From: Adiantum capillus-veneris
Lineage: Eukaryota; Streptophyta; Polypodiopsida; Polypodiales; Pteridaceae
Assembly: GCA_014529385.2 (NCBI GenBank)
Contig: CM043968.1
Location: 126,299,018-126,363,017, forward strand
Length of the DNA stretch: 64,000 nt
Direction of reading: 5' to 3'
Part shown: positions 33,708 to 44,570 of the stretch, in pieces
Layout: every line of letters starts with the position of its first letter
Numbering within the stretch: the stretch's first letter is position 1
The notes under the pieces: generated by a model
What the model saw: only the letters and a program-made list of their open reading frames with translations
Told to the model about the DNA's origin: nothing
Database searches by the model: none
Translations under genes and position numbers: made by a program

Positions 33708-36610
33708 TTTTCGGTGCCTCTACCAAGTGGATTAGGTATTGTGGGTACTTTGTAAGCCAAGCCTTCCTCCACTTTGGCAGAGAATCAACAATTAGCCTAA
33801 CCCCTTCTAGTTGTGACGTATCTGCATTATAAAGTGGTACTGTCGGCTCTTTTCTTATCCGCTTGTTGATGGTGGCTGCCTCATATTTCAACAATGGATA
33901 TGGGAGAGAGGGTTGAAGCCACTCACGCCTGAGGTTGCTGGCGTCGATCTTCTGAATGGTCATAGAATTAAAAACCCTTTGTTCCCACTCCAAGGCTTCC
34001 TTTGTTGTCTCTCTGAGCTCCACCTCTATTTCTTTACGCAACTTTTCTTCCTCTTCCTGTGTTAGATCCTGTGGCTCTTGAGAGGATCCTTCTAGGATTT
34101 CCTCTTGCACAGGCGTGTCCACCGAATCTGCCACATTCTGCTGGCCCTGTGCTCTCTGGCTCTCTTGCTTGCTGTCCTTTCAACTCCTTAATTTGCCTCA
34201 TGAGTTTTATCTTTTCCATTTCCGCTTCTTCGCCCATATTCACAAGGAGGTAATTTAGTTCGGCGTTTATCCTCTCCGCCTCCTCGAGCTTTCTTTTCAT
34301 ACTTTCTACTTCCTCTTGCAAGGCTTTTTTCTCTTCTTCCATTCTTGTTTGCATGAAGATAGATCCTTCTGCCATCATTAATCTCTGCTTTTTCTCTAGA
34401 GTCAGCTCCTCCTCAAGTTCTTGCATCTGTTCTTCATAGAGTTGACTCTCCGTAGTGATTTGAGTCGAGCTAGTAGCTCTGACTCTGGCAGGTGATGCTC
34501 ACATCCTCTGGATGGTTTGATCTTTTACTTTGAGTTGGTCCTTGAGTTCAAGGACCTCATTCTGGCTGGATTCTTGATCTATTTCTTCCTTTTCTTTGGT
34601 GTTTCTCATGGCTTCTACTTCTTTAGATTCTTTTGCCAGCTGTAGGGTCAGGTTATCTCTTTCCTTCTCGGCATCTAGCAGTGATTTGCTGAGCTGCTGA
34701 CATTCTTCTTCAACTGCTGGCATTCTTTTTGCGGCTACTTGATTTTCTTCCTCCATTGCATGGCATCTTTGCAGTGCCCTTGCTAGGCTGGCCTGTAGCT
34801 TAGCTTCCCTCTCCTTCTGCCTTTGGATTTGTCCTTGTAGATTGTCTACTTCCATCTTAATATTCACCTCATTGGCCTTGAGAGCTGCCATATCTCTTTC
34901 TGAAGCCATGGATTGCGCTCTCAACCCGGTTAGATTCATCATCACCACGTCCCAGTTGCTGGAGGGCGGGTGCATGTCCACTATATCTGTGGAAATTTAT
35001 TTTAATTCCACTAGCCTGATGCCTTGCATTTGTTCTTTACGCCCGGTGCTCGCCAAGTCGAATGCGACTATGGCGGCCTCTTCCTTCGTGTATCCTGCAG
35101 CTAGCAGGTCCAAAAAATTATGATAAGCATCTTCTAACTCTTTTTGCTCACTCCGGGGCTTAGCCTCTTCCTTTGGCTTTGGCTCCTGACTCTGCTCTTG
35201 CTCGGCCTCTTTCCGTTCTTCTAGTTTGTGTTCAGCTTCCTTATCTTCTTGTGGAGGGGTGCTAGGAGGTGGTGAGGGCGGTGGTGAGGGCTGTGGACTG
35301 GGTTTAGGGCTGGCCAGTAGAGATCTAGGCTTGCCCTTTAAATCCTTGTCTGCTTTAGTTTTTGTTTCTCTTTCTTGGCTCTCTTGCTCATCTAGCAGTT
35401 TCTGCCTTATTTGCTCCACTTCCTCCTCTGTGAAAGGGACATGCGGTATATTCTCTGATGCGGCATCAAGAATCTCAAAGTTCTTGATATAGTCCTCAAA
35501 TCTGTCCCTTTGCACTCTTTGGGATGATCCCGACATAGCTTCTAGAGATGGCTTCAAGAGTTCACTTAAATCACCTTTGAGGGCTCTCTCTACTCGGAAG
35601 CTCTCCATCAGCCTCTCTAATCTTGCCGCCTTTTGTGACCTTGTTTCTTTGGCGGGAACTTGGGCAAAGTCCTTCTTTCCTTTCTTTTGCTCTGGCTGCT
35701 CCTCTTGAACCAGCTCTAGCCGTCTTTTCAGTCTTGTAGCCACCCTTGGTGCTCTTTGGGGCTCGTCTTCTTTGTCTTCTTTTAGCCTCAGCCAGTCATT
35801 CTGAGACGGGGGTTCGGGCCACCTTCCTTTTGCATGTAGTGCCCCATAAATCACCTTAGTGATTAGTTCTCCTGGCACAATATAGGTTGGATTCTTATTA
35901 CCCATCTTTACTAAGTTGTCATGTATATATGCCGCATAATTGATTATCTTTGGGGTGCCTTTTGTCATTGCCCAAGTAAATGTCGTGGCAATTGCACCTG
36001 GCAGCATTTTGTACTTTTGTGGCCTCTTCGTACACATGTGGAAGTATTGGTTGTACAACTGGCTCATGATTGACACTCTTGGGTTGGCAATATCTTCAAA
36101 GGTGTAATTCCCTTTCTTCTCATTGTACACCTTTACCTCATCTCTTCTTTTCGTTACACTATCCCCCTTGTTGGAGAGGTTTAGTGCATCTGCTACAACC
36201 TGCTCAGTGATGATTATCTCTGTTTCTGGCTTGCCTCGTAGATCTGTTACTTTGGCCACTCCATCCTCTTTGATGGTTGTCACAAAATCCCAGACTCTCT
36301 TTATGTCCACACCTGTCGGTATTGCTTCAAAGTAGTTGTGGAGATCAATCTTCTCCAAGTACTCAGCCATCTTGCTTCTTACGAACTCATTTAGTTCTCG
36401 CGGCAGCATTGGTAGCTCGATGACATTGCCTTCAGTGTCTTTGAACACTCCTTGGTAGATCTTTAGGTCGTTGTACTCTAACAGATCTTCTTGTATCCAT
36501 GTGTTGGTGGGCTTTAGTGTTCCTTCTGGAATGACGAAGGGTTCCACTTCCTCCAGGTAATCCTTGATGGTCATTCTTTTCTTCTTTGCCGGTGACTTCG
36601 CGGCTGCCAT
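33708..36610 (-). pseudogene. 'Putative plant transposon protein'-like (PF20167 type) protein with coiled coil, broken
   Basis: Starts ATG 36610 (MAAAKSPAKKKRMTIKDYLEE). Residues about 90-280 (TDLRGKPETEIIITEQVVADAL, LYNQYFHMCTKRPQKYKMLPG, IINYAAYIHDNLVKMG) resemble the family that often rides in plant LTR elements; a Lys/Glu/Pro-rich section follows (SPKPSPQPSPPPSPPPSTPP), then heptad-rich coiled coil. The frame is broken by TAA at 34997 and TGA at 34499, both in frame, then a frameshift near 34150. The last part matches the plus-strand ORF at 2-1057. It is truncated at VEAPK by the LTR 'C' fragment. Family assignment is by resemblance only. Confidence 0.5.
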
Positions 36611-38300
36611 AGATCCTGTTGCACTCAGTAGTCCGAAGTTAGCGTTTTTTCCATATTAGCTGCGAAACTGAGTTTTACTTATCCAAATGACTTGAAAATT
36701 GAAAATAAAGCTTAAAAGGAACTTGTGAAGCTGTGCATCTGCTCACAGTGCAAATCTGGCCAAAAATTTTCATCTAGACATCCTACGCGTAGGATGTCTT
36801 TTTCATTAGAATTGGTTCATACTTGCCATGTTGGTAGTGCATGGCTCATGGAACATGGCTACATGCTTGGATTTGGATTTGGATATCAAAAAGTGGATTT
36901 TTTGGCTGGTTCAGGCTTTAGGTCACAAATTGGGTAGAAAGTCCATCATAGGTAGCAATTGATGTCCAAATGGGTTGAAAATTGGTATATGGGCTCATTG
37001 CACCATGGTATTGGCTCCCATGATGTCACTCTTTGCACAGAAGGCCTAATTTATGCTGGAGACATCCTACGCGTAGGATGTCTTTTTCATCAAAATGTCA
37101 TGAAATTTGTTCTGTGGGTAGTCCTTGGCCTATGGAACATGGCCATGCTCTTGGATTTGGATTTGGGCAGGGATTGATGCTTGTAAGGGCCTGTGTGGTG
37201 TTTTTGGGATCCAAAAGTGTATCTTGAAGGTGTTGGGGGTAAAAAATTATTAGAATGGCTTCAAACTTGATATATGAGCTCCTGATGATGAGGTGATTGG
37301 ATTTGGAATAAACAAAAATCCTCTGCAGGCCAAAAAAGTCAAATAGACATCCTACGTGTAGGATGTCTACTTCACCATTTTTTGCTTCTGACCACGCAAA
37401 TTGGTTGTTGATGTGTTGGTGAATGTGTTGTGCCAGTTTCATGTGATTTGGACAAGATTTGGTAGGTCTATGGCCCATTATTGCCTCTATGCTCAACCTT
37501 GCGTTTTTCCATGCATATGAGGTCAATTTTGGTCCAAATGTGATGAGACTTGGTGGATATCTTGTAAATGTCATTCAGAAAATGTGTATGATGAAAAATG
37601 TTGGAGTCTGTGCCCAAAAGTGCCCTTGAGACATCCTACGCGTAGGATGTCTCCTGGTGATTTTTTCATGGGTGGTGCTCCTAGTGCCTGCCCTTGGTCC
37701 CCCTGAGTCCCTTTTGAGCCTAATTTCAACAAAAAAGTCAAATGGATAGAGAATAACTCCCTGTGTGGACTTCTGAGCCTCCGAGCCGTTTTCTGACTTT
37801 TGGAGTGCTTTTTGGCGATGAAATTTCTTGATGTTGGTCTCCATAGCTCCCCGATCCCTTGGGGATCCTTGCCGTATGGTTTTTGTCGACTTTGGCTTCA
37901 CCGGAACTTCATTTGGGAATTTGTCGCTATAGAAGCACCCGTGGTTGCGTTTACATACCTTCGATGATTTGTGGTGGTCTACCACCATAGGACTTGGTTG
38001 TTGATGGTCTAGGAAAGCCGCTCGTGAAGTTTGGTGGTAACTGGGCTTGCGGTTTGGCCGCAAGAGCAATTTGATGCTTTGTGTGTCTGATGCCGTTTCT
38101 GAAGTTTAGTGCCGCTTCGGGTCACTTTTTGGTCATGCGGGTCACATAGACTTGTTGAGCATGTCGAGATGCTCCTACCCATGAATTTTGGTAGCATTTG
38201 GTCGCCGTTTCGCCGATTTTCCATTTGGTGGCCTCTTGCGGGTTTCTAGGAATTAGGGTTTTTCCCGATGGATTTCTACTGCCTTTGGACATCCAGGAGT
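36611..38300 (-). other. 5' leader of the preceding gene with tandem 284-bp units
   Basis: No ORF that I believe. It holds four diverged units of 284-285 bp, each carrying a 24-bp palindrome (next entry). Upstream of them (37.7-38.3 kb) the sequence is unique. Confidence 0.5.
36776..37652. repeat. Four copies of a 24-bp palindrome at 284-285-bp spacing
   Basis: Half-site GACATCCTACG followed at once by its own reverse complement, at 36777-36798, 37061-37082, 37346-37367 (one central change, CGTG for CGCG) and 37630-37651. Three copies are flanked by A and T, giving 24 bp. Between the palindromes the units are related but diverged (for example TCCAAATGGGTTGAAAATTG, and GGAACATGGC followed by GGATTTGGATTTGG), with clearly lower identity than in the palindromes. 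Confidence 0.9.
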
Positions 38301-39265
38301 GGTCTCCTAGGCTAGGGTAAGCTGCCAATGAAGTCTTGTTGCTTTTGGGTTAGCAGTTAGGTCACCGTCTCTACTTGTAGGTCTCTACCGCCCGCTTTGT
38401 GTGTGACCCCTACCCGACCCCTACGCTAGTTTTCGCGACATAATGACAAACATGCACGAAAAGCTCAAGGTGGTGAGTCTACCTCTCATGTCTAGAGCTC
38501 GTCGGATAGTCGCGTGCGTCGTAGAAGCTGCTGGAAGGTCGGTCTGCTCTAGGTGGCAGAAGCTCTCTCCACAAAGTCAATAGTGAGAATGAGCTAAAAA
38601 TGAGGTGAAAATTTCTTATAATGGAGGTCCCCGAACCACTTTTCATGAAATTTGACTTGTGCTCCTATCTTCTTGCGAGATGCGGTTTAGGCTCAAAAAT
38701 TTCTTGATTTGGACTCCATTTGCTCTGTTTACCAGAAATTTGGCATTTCTTCAGTCAAAACCTGGCCAAAACATGCTTTCCGCTCCACTCTCATAATTGC
38801 ACCCCCACTGTACCATAGGTTTTCCTATAGTCACTAATCATCCCCATATTTTTTGTTTTTCATTATGACCGTTTTTCACCTGCTTTTTGTATTTTTGAAG
38901 TTTTTCAGCCAAAAATTAGCAAAATTAAAAGGAAAATAGAAAATTAAACCCAAAAAATCCCCAAAAATCATAATATATCACAAACATCACCGCAAAACAT
39001 TATATACACTCACATGCAATTTTTACGGCCGGATTTCTCCGTTTTACCAATATTTTGCCCGAAAAATGGCTATTTCTACTTATATACACACACCTAGGGG
39101 CTTGATTTGGTGTTTGGCCCCATATACCTATAGATACATGCTGTATAAGGGCATATGTACTTGGGTTACTCCAGAAAATTTTACAATCAAACAAAAACCC
39201 TTAAAATAGACAAAAATCATGCCCTTTTTTGCTCTTTCTGTTATTGGTTCCGTATTTGAGAATGC
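38301..39265 (-). repeat. Probable LTR of the minus-strand WxPK element (lower end approximate)
   Basis: On the minus strand a purine tract (39278-39265) ends GGGGGAG and is followed by GCATTCTC, where related elements have TGTT. A TATATAA box follows at 39086-39080, about 180 bp in, as in LTRs 'A' and 'B'. The far end is estimated by analogy with their length; I found no terminal CA or PBS. 38.3-39.2 kb has no supported ORF. Confidence 0.4.
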
Positions 39266-39479
39266 CTCCCCCCCTCCTAGCCGAAGTCCTCCCGGACGTC
39301 AAGGTATCGCCTCAGAGTATGTGCCGTGCATAGGTTGAAAAAGTTGTGCTAATGCCTGGCCGATTAATGTGGCCCTATTTTATGCATACTCTGTCAATGC
39401 GTGGAAAAATTAATGCTGTGCAAGAGAAGGGAATAAGCGAGATGCTTATTGGCATTCGCCGTCGAGGTTTCATGTTTTC

Positions 39480-40367
39480 TTTGCAAGTAACAGCTGTAGC
39501 TCCACTGCTCTTTGTTTAATTGTCTTTTTTGCAAAAGGCAATTGCTTTGCCGACACTGTTGATATAGCCATAATTGTTTCTATGGAGAGGATTGGCTTGG
39601 CCGGAATGGCTATGGGCCGTATTGCCTTTGCTGTCCATTGGTATTTTCCTTTTGCCGGTTTTTGGAAATGTTTTGCTACTTCCTTTTTTGCCATTCTTTT
39701 GTTGCCGATTGACATCCACACAAGCCGGATTTCCTTTTTCAAATGTAGCTGTCTGCCTTCCGTTGTTGCTTGTACTGAAGGGAGTTCCTTTTGCTTTTTT
39801 TTTTGGGTATCCAAATGCGAGTGACATTTGGGTTATGGCTAAGCATTTTCTTTGGGATCCATATCTGTTTTATGCCCTTGGTTTTTGGGTGAACCATCTG
39901 CTTCATTGGAATTCGTTTGTTGCATTGTTGTTTGTCCGCCATGGTAGTTCTATCCTTTCGCATCCATACTTGTTTCCCTTGTTTTGGTAACCTGGATCTT
40001 TGCAATGCGGCCGGTGACTTTGTATGTTTGTAATTAGCATGGTTGGCTTTTACCTGATTGTTGGTCTCGGATATCATGTTGTTCTTTTGTGGCATTCTTG
40101 CTTTTGGCTCTTTTTCCGGTGATTGCATGGCTTGCAGCTGATTATTCGACATTGCTGAGCAAAGGATATCACCTGTTGTTCGTGTCCATGCTGAATTTTG
40201 ACTGCCTTTGCATTCCAATCTATCTGCACATTGTACTCTTTTTGCCAAGATTGCCCCAACATCATTGGGTGTTGTGTGCTTTCATTCTCCACCACAGTAC
40301 TTTTTCTTTCTTTTTGCGCCAAATTAATACTCAGCATATTTTGAATCGACTCTCTCTTCACTAGCAA
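39480..40367 (-). pseudogene. Second retropepsin-like domain (C-terminal half) plus WxPK repeat tail
   Basis: 40367-40074 reads ESTQHPMMLGQSWQKEYNVQIDWNAKAVKI, the counterpart of MILGISWMRTY...DWDTNQLKL at 13.3 kb. After a frameshift, 40248-39739 and 39814-39470 carry KQVWMRK, KQIWIPK, TRIWIPK and KYQWTAK, the same repeated Trp motif and QW motif as the two plus-strand copies. It follows PR1 directly; RT, RNase H and integrase that should lie between are absent. Purine tract and LTR follow. Confidence 0.55.
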
Positions 40368-40370
40368 TTC

Positions 40371-41090
40371 CTACTTAGGTTGCATCAACTCAAGTTTTTC
40401 TAAACAGCTTGAAGCATTTATATTCCCTAACACTTGCAACATTTCACCCACTTCCCTCTTCTCCTCGTCCAACAACAAGAATGACACTTCACCCTTATCA
40501 CTGGAGCTGGAAGCAAAGCTACTTTTTGAATATTCAGAACTATCTTCACTGGTAACCTCAGATTCATCATTCTCACTCACATCTTCTAGTGCCATAGGTT
40601 GCTCGGTAGTCACATCAAACACCCTTTTTCCACCCTTCCTTCCATACACACAGATTGTGCCCTTGCTCCAATCTTGCACATCACCAACATCTCTCAACCA
40701 AGGTCGTCCCAAAATGAGAGAAAATAGGCCATCTGGCATAACATGAAAGTTTACTATAATCTTCACGTTAAAGACTTCAAATTCCAAAATCTTAATCATC
40801 CCCAAACACTTCACTTTGGCATGGTTTGTTAGTCGAATCCAAAACCCAGAGCTTCCACATGTAATGAGACCCAATCTATTGACACATGACTGTGTGATCA
40901 CACAAACTTGAGCACCTCCATCAATGTAGACCTCTCCCATGCCCACACCTTTGTGCCAAGCGTTCACCACAGGACAAATGTCGAGTAACTCTCCCATAGT
41001 CAACACTCTGACTTGTCCATGCTTTGGCTATTTCTCTGGATTCACTAATTATTTCCACTGCCTCTTGAGTTTGGGCACCATATTCATCAA
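40371..41090 (-). pseudogene. First aspartic protease (PR1) of the WxPK element
   Basis: LTMGELLDICPVV (compare LTLGELLKIRP at 7.4 kb) leads into YIDGGAQVCVI, where DTGA has become DGGA, and LILGRPWLRDV; an acidic Ser-rich tail follows. Open from 41006 to the stop at 40371; the conserved N-terminal part may begin a little upstream in another frame. Gypsy-type retropepsin. Confidence 0.65.
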
Positions 41091-41815
41091 CTATCCAATC
41101 AGGTCCTCCTTTAAATTGTAAGTTGTTTGGCCTTCTCCCAAAGGTAAATCTGCCACTTCAACCTGTTTACGAGGTCTTCTCTTCCTCTTAGATTTTGCAT
41201 CTTCACCCTCTTTCTCTTTCCCTTTCTTTTTGCTAGGACCAGGTGCAACATAGCCTTCCCTCTCTCTTTTTCCCATGAGAAGCACATCTGCTTCTTTCTT
41301 TTCAACCCGCACAATACCCACATGACCAACAGAGATAGCATTAGGTTGAGCTTCACATGCCTGGCCATTTCTCTACCACGTCCACGACCACAACCGCCTC
41401 CACTTCCAAGAACACTAAGTCGCAATTCGTGCATCATGGTCATCATGTCGTGCATATTTCACTATAATTGTTCAGTATTAGCAGCCCTTTGAATAGGTTG
41501 GCCTCCAACTTTTGCCTAATTTTCCTCCTTTTGGACACTATTACTTTGCACATGGACTGTTTTCCAATACTCATTAAGTCTTTGAGCCTTCCATTCTTTC
41601 TCTCTGGTGATAGTAGTGACTGCCTCCTTGAAGGTGGCGGGCCACTTCAGCTCCACTTTGAACTTCAAGATTTCTTTTAACTTTGCCACTAACATGCATG
41701 GAGGGATTTCATTTTGCAAAGCTCGGGCCCATTTATCCCACAAATGGGTGAACTGCATGACAAAATCATCAACACTTTGGGCCGCCCTTGAGAAGACAAG
41801 TCCGCCTTTGAAATC
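41091..41815 (-). pseudogene. Gag of the WxPK element, truncated at its start
   Basis: SVDDFVMQFTHLWDKWARAL and EIPPCMLVAKLKEIL (about 41.78-41.66 kb) are the retrotransposon gag core (Retrotrans_gag type). A basic Arg/Gly and Lys/Glu-rich linker follows in shifted frames. The N-terminal part before 41815 is GC-rich repetitive (GGCCACCGGCCACCGGCC) and not gag. No zinc knuckle seen. Confidence 0.55.
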
Positions 41816-42096
41816 GGCCACTAGCCATTGAATTTGGCCACCGGCCACCGGCCATTGACTACCGGCCAACCGTCCAAACGACCGACCGTTTTTGGACCAC
41901 TTTTCGACCACCATCTAGCCATAATATTCCGGGGAAGCCAGTCTCGAGATTTTCTCGAGACTGTTCGTGAAAGTTTTGGTTTTTGGCGAGTGATTTTTCT
42001 TCACGCATGATGGGTTATCCTCATAATGGGGGCTTTACAAATGTGTGTATTTAATACAAAAAATTACAAGGGGTAATCTAGGGTCCATCCTTAACA
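41816..42096 (-). repeat. Start of 3' LTR of the minus-strand Copia element
   Basis: Minus strand CAATTGGGAGAA (polypurine tract, about 42108-42097) is followed by TGTTAAGGATGGACCC, a typical Copia LTR start at 42096. The far end is not defined; the LTR merges with GC-rich repetitive sequence near 41.85 kb. Confidence 0.5.
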
Positions 42097-42851
42097 TTCT
42101 CCCAATTGAAGACTGATATCCATACCAAACCTATGACTTCGTTTTATGTTGGCTTATTATCCTTGAATGTCGATTAAAGATGAGCAAAAGCTTAACTTCT
42201 CCTTATTGACCACCTTTGTAAACATGTCTGCAGGATTTTTACTTGTATGTATCTTTCATAGATTTAGTTGTCCCTCTTCCAAAAGAGTGCATATGAAGTG
42301 ATATCTCACCTCAATGTACAAGTCCTTGAATGAAAGGCTGAGTTATTTGAAAGATAGATAGCGCTTTGACTATCAATGTACAAGACACAATTATCTTGTT
42401 TGAACCCAAGCACTTCTAAGAATCTGTGAAGCCACAGAATCTGTTTTTGTACCTCCAACCATGAAGACATAGACAGTAGTGCTGCTTTAAGTATCTTTGT
42501 CACCTGCCATATTTGCATCAGCATACTGTTGAAGAAAAATATCAACTCCTCTAAAATACAAAGCATTTGTTGTTGTCCCTTTCAGATACCTAGGTATCCA
42601 CTTCATAGCTTGCCATTGATCTTTACTTGGATTGTGCAGTTGTCCATGAACCTACTTACAACTCCCAATCCATATGCAATGTCTGGCCTTGTCCATACCA
42701 TAGCATACATAAGAGAACCTACCACTGTAGCATATGGAACTTTAGACAGATATGATATCTCCTCTTATGTCTTTGGACACATATCCTTGGTTAGGTTTAA
42801 GTGACTAGCCAAAGATATAGAAATCGTTTTTGAATTTTTCATTGCAAACCT
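42097..42851 (-). pseudogene. Copia RT end and RNase H, decayed (minus-strand host of the nest)
   Basis: Minus strand shows GSLMYAMVWTRPDIAYGLG, QKQILWLHRFLEVLGF and YIDSQSAIYLSNN.AFHSRT, the Copia RT/RNase H end, then ADMFTK. Several stops. Continuous with RT at 43457-43708 once the Cassandra is removed, and with 57291-58870 once the CACTA is removed. Confidence 0.8.
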
Positions 42852-42870
42852 TGTAGGTCATGGGGGCAAC

Positions 42871-42927
42871 AACTTCCCGGGAGGTCACCCATCCCAGTAC
42901 TGTTCCCGCGCATATGCGCTTAACTGT
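42871..42927 (-). repeat. 5S rRNA-derived segment in Cassandra 3' LTR
   Basis: Minus strand: CAGTTAAGCG, then AGTACTGGGATGGGTGACC (42883-42901) and TCCCGGGAAGTTGTTGC, closely matching the 3' half of plant 5S rRNA including the C-box region. The 5' half is not recognisable, so it is not a 5S gene. Confidence 0.9.
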
Positions 42928-43234
42928 GAAGTTCCACAAATTGGTCTAGCCATCCAGACCCCAAAACCTTAAGGTGTTAGGGACCTCCGGTCTAACCAAT
43001 TTATGCAAGCCTCATAGATAGACACCACTTTGTCACCACAAGTTGGGCTTACCCCAACAATCGCCCCCTTAAGCCAAACTTGGGACTTTCTCGTCCCCTT
43101 GAGTACCAACGTGTTCCGCCTTTTTCTAGGCTCAGAGGTTGAGAGCTTCAACGTGGCCGGGAGCTAGCTCAGAGGTTGAAGTCAACACCAACATGTCCTA
43201 TTCCACGGACTCAGAGGTTGGACTTTGAACCATG

Positions 43235-43246
43235 GCTCTGATACCA
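43235..43246 (-). other. PBS of the Cassandra element, iMet type
   Basis: Minus strand TGGTATCAGAGC, two bases after the 5' LTR. Confidence 0.95.
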
Positions 43247-43267
43247 GTTGTAGGTCATGGGGGCAAC

Positions 43268-43324
43268 AACTTCCCGGGAGGTCACCCATCCCAGTACTGT
43301 TCCCGCGCATATGCGCTTAACTGT
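43268..43324 (-). repeat. 5S rRNA-derived segment in Cassandra 5' LTR
   Basis: Same segment as at 42871-42927, 397 bp away; AGTACTGGGATGGGTGACC at 43280-43298. Confidence 0.9.
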
Positions 43325-43456
43325 GACGTTCCACAAATTGGTCTAGCCATCCAGACCCCAAAACCTTAAGGTGTTAGGGACCTCCGGTCTAACCAATTTA
43401 TGCAAGCCTCATAGATAGACACCACTTTGTCACCACAAGTTGGGCTTACCCCAACA

Positions 43457-43708
43457 AACCTTTCTAGTAACTTCTTGATGTAATCCTCTTGAGATAGTTT
43501 TATTGTCTTCTTCGTCCTACCCCTTGATATTTTCATACCAAGTATCCTCTTTGCAACACCTATATCTTTCATTGAAAAAGATTTAGATAACTCCTCTTTA
43601 AGGTCTTTGATGTCCTGCATGTTAGCACTTGCAATCAACATGTCATCAACATACAACATTAGGACAATGAACTTCCCATCTCCCAAATTCTTTGTGTAGA
43701 TGCAGTGA
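43457..43708 (-). pseudogene. Copia RT middle part with YVDD box
   Basis: CHCIYTKNLGDGKF, LMLYVDDMLIASANMQDI, KDIGVAKRILGMKI, LSQEDYIKKLLERF. It ends at the CACTA insertion on the right and the Cassandra on the left; intact frame within. Confidence 0.85.
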
Positions 43709-43756
43709 CACTGCAAGCCATGCTTAACATTAGCGACGCTCAAACATGAAAATGCA

Positions 43757-43816
43757 CGGCGTCGCTATGAGCGTCGCTATGTTAAAAGTAACATAGCGAC
43801 GCTCATAGCGACGCCG
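43757..43816. repeat. Perfect 28-bp inverted repeat in the CACTA left subterminal region
   Basis: Arms 43757-43784 and 43789-43816 around AAAG. Each arm has two GCGTCGCTAT-type motifs. Related motifs lie at 43728-43738 and, at the other end, 57048-57263. Such subterminal repeats are transposase-binding sites in En/Spm elements. Confidence 0.95.
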
Positions 43817-43899
43817 ACAGGGCTAAAAAATAACCGAGAGCGTCCGAAAACTCAGATCTCAGATCTGAGTTTTTGACGCGTGCTCAAAGCAAGCAAGGT

Positions 43900-44032
43900 A
43901 ACGCTCTCCCTCTCTCTCTCTCTCTCTCTCTTTCTTCTCCACACACACACACACACAAGGAGAGGAAGGAGAGCCAGGTATGCTCCTTCCCTCTCCTCAC
44001 TCTCATGTTTCCTTCCCCTCTTTCTCTCTCCT

Positions 44033-44066
<34 letters not shown>

Positions 44067-44192
44067 GCGCGCGCGAGGAGAGGAAGGAGATCCAGGTATG
44101 CTCCTTCCCTCTCCTCAGTCTTATGGTCCCTTCCCCTCTTTCTCTCTCCCTCTCTTTCACTCACACACACACACACACACACACATTGTGTT

Positions 44193-44245
<53 letters not shown>

Positions 44246-44505
44246 ACAAGCATAAACAAAAAACGCACACACACATGCATACACAAAGAAATCACACACA
44301 CATTGAGAGAGGAAAAGAGAGAGAGCATGCATAAACCAAAAATGCGCACACACACATGCATAATCAAAGAAAGCACACACACATTGAGAGTGGAAAAGAG
44401 AGAGAGAGCATGCATAAACCAAAAAAGCGCACACACACATGCATAATCAAAGAATGCACACACATTGAGAGAGGAAAAGAGAGAAAGAGAGATATATATA
44501 TAAAA

Positions 44506-44563
<58 letters not shown>

Positions 44564-44570
44564 AAGAAGA
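43900..44570. repeat. CT/GA and CA microsatellites and an approximately 80-bp minisatellite
   Basis: Pyrimidine- then purine-rich runs: CT at 43905-43930, (GA) at 44197-44244 and 44511-44560, CA runs between. From about 44300 to 44470 a unit with ATTGAGAG...GAGCATGCATAAACCAAAAA...GCGCACACACACATGCATAATCAAAGAA repeats at about 80-bp intervals. All open frames here are simple-sequence artefacts. Confidence 0.85.

Larger units (their letters stand above)
42852..43456 (-). mobile_element. Cassandra-type TRIM, complete, 605 bp
   Basis: Two 208-bp direct repeats (43249-43456 as 5' LTR, 42852-43059 as 3' LTR), minus strand TGTTGGGG...CCTACA, flanked by AACCT on both sides (42847-42851, 43457-43461). 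The interior is 189 bp with an iMet PBS. Each LTR contains a 5S rRNA-derived segment, the hallmark of Cassandra. The two LTRs differ at one position that I can see (AAG/ACG before TTCC), so it is young. It splits the RT of the minus-strand Copia. Confidence 0.95.

Noticed and set aside
36776-37652. CRISPR-like array, because of evenly spaced palindromes
   Set aside because: 284-bp spacing, homologous spacers and a plant genomic context exclude it.
37098-38328. Minus-strand frames across the palindrome array and leader
   Set aside because: Too short, crossing repeat units in different phases, no conserved residues between units.
42871-42927. A functional 5S rRNA gene
   Set aside because: Only the 3' half is recognisable and it sits in paired LTRs of a TRIM.
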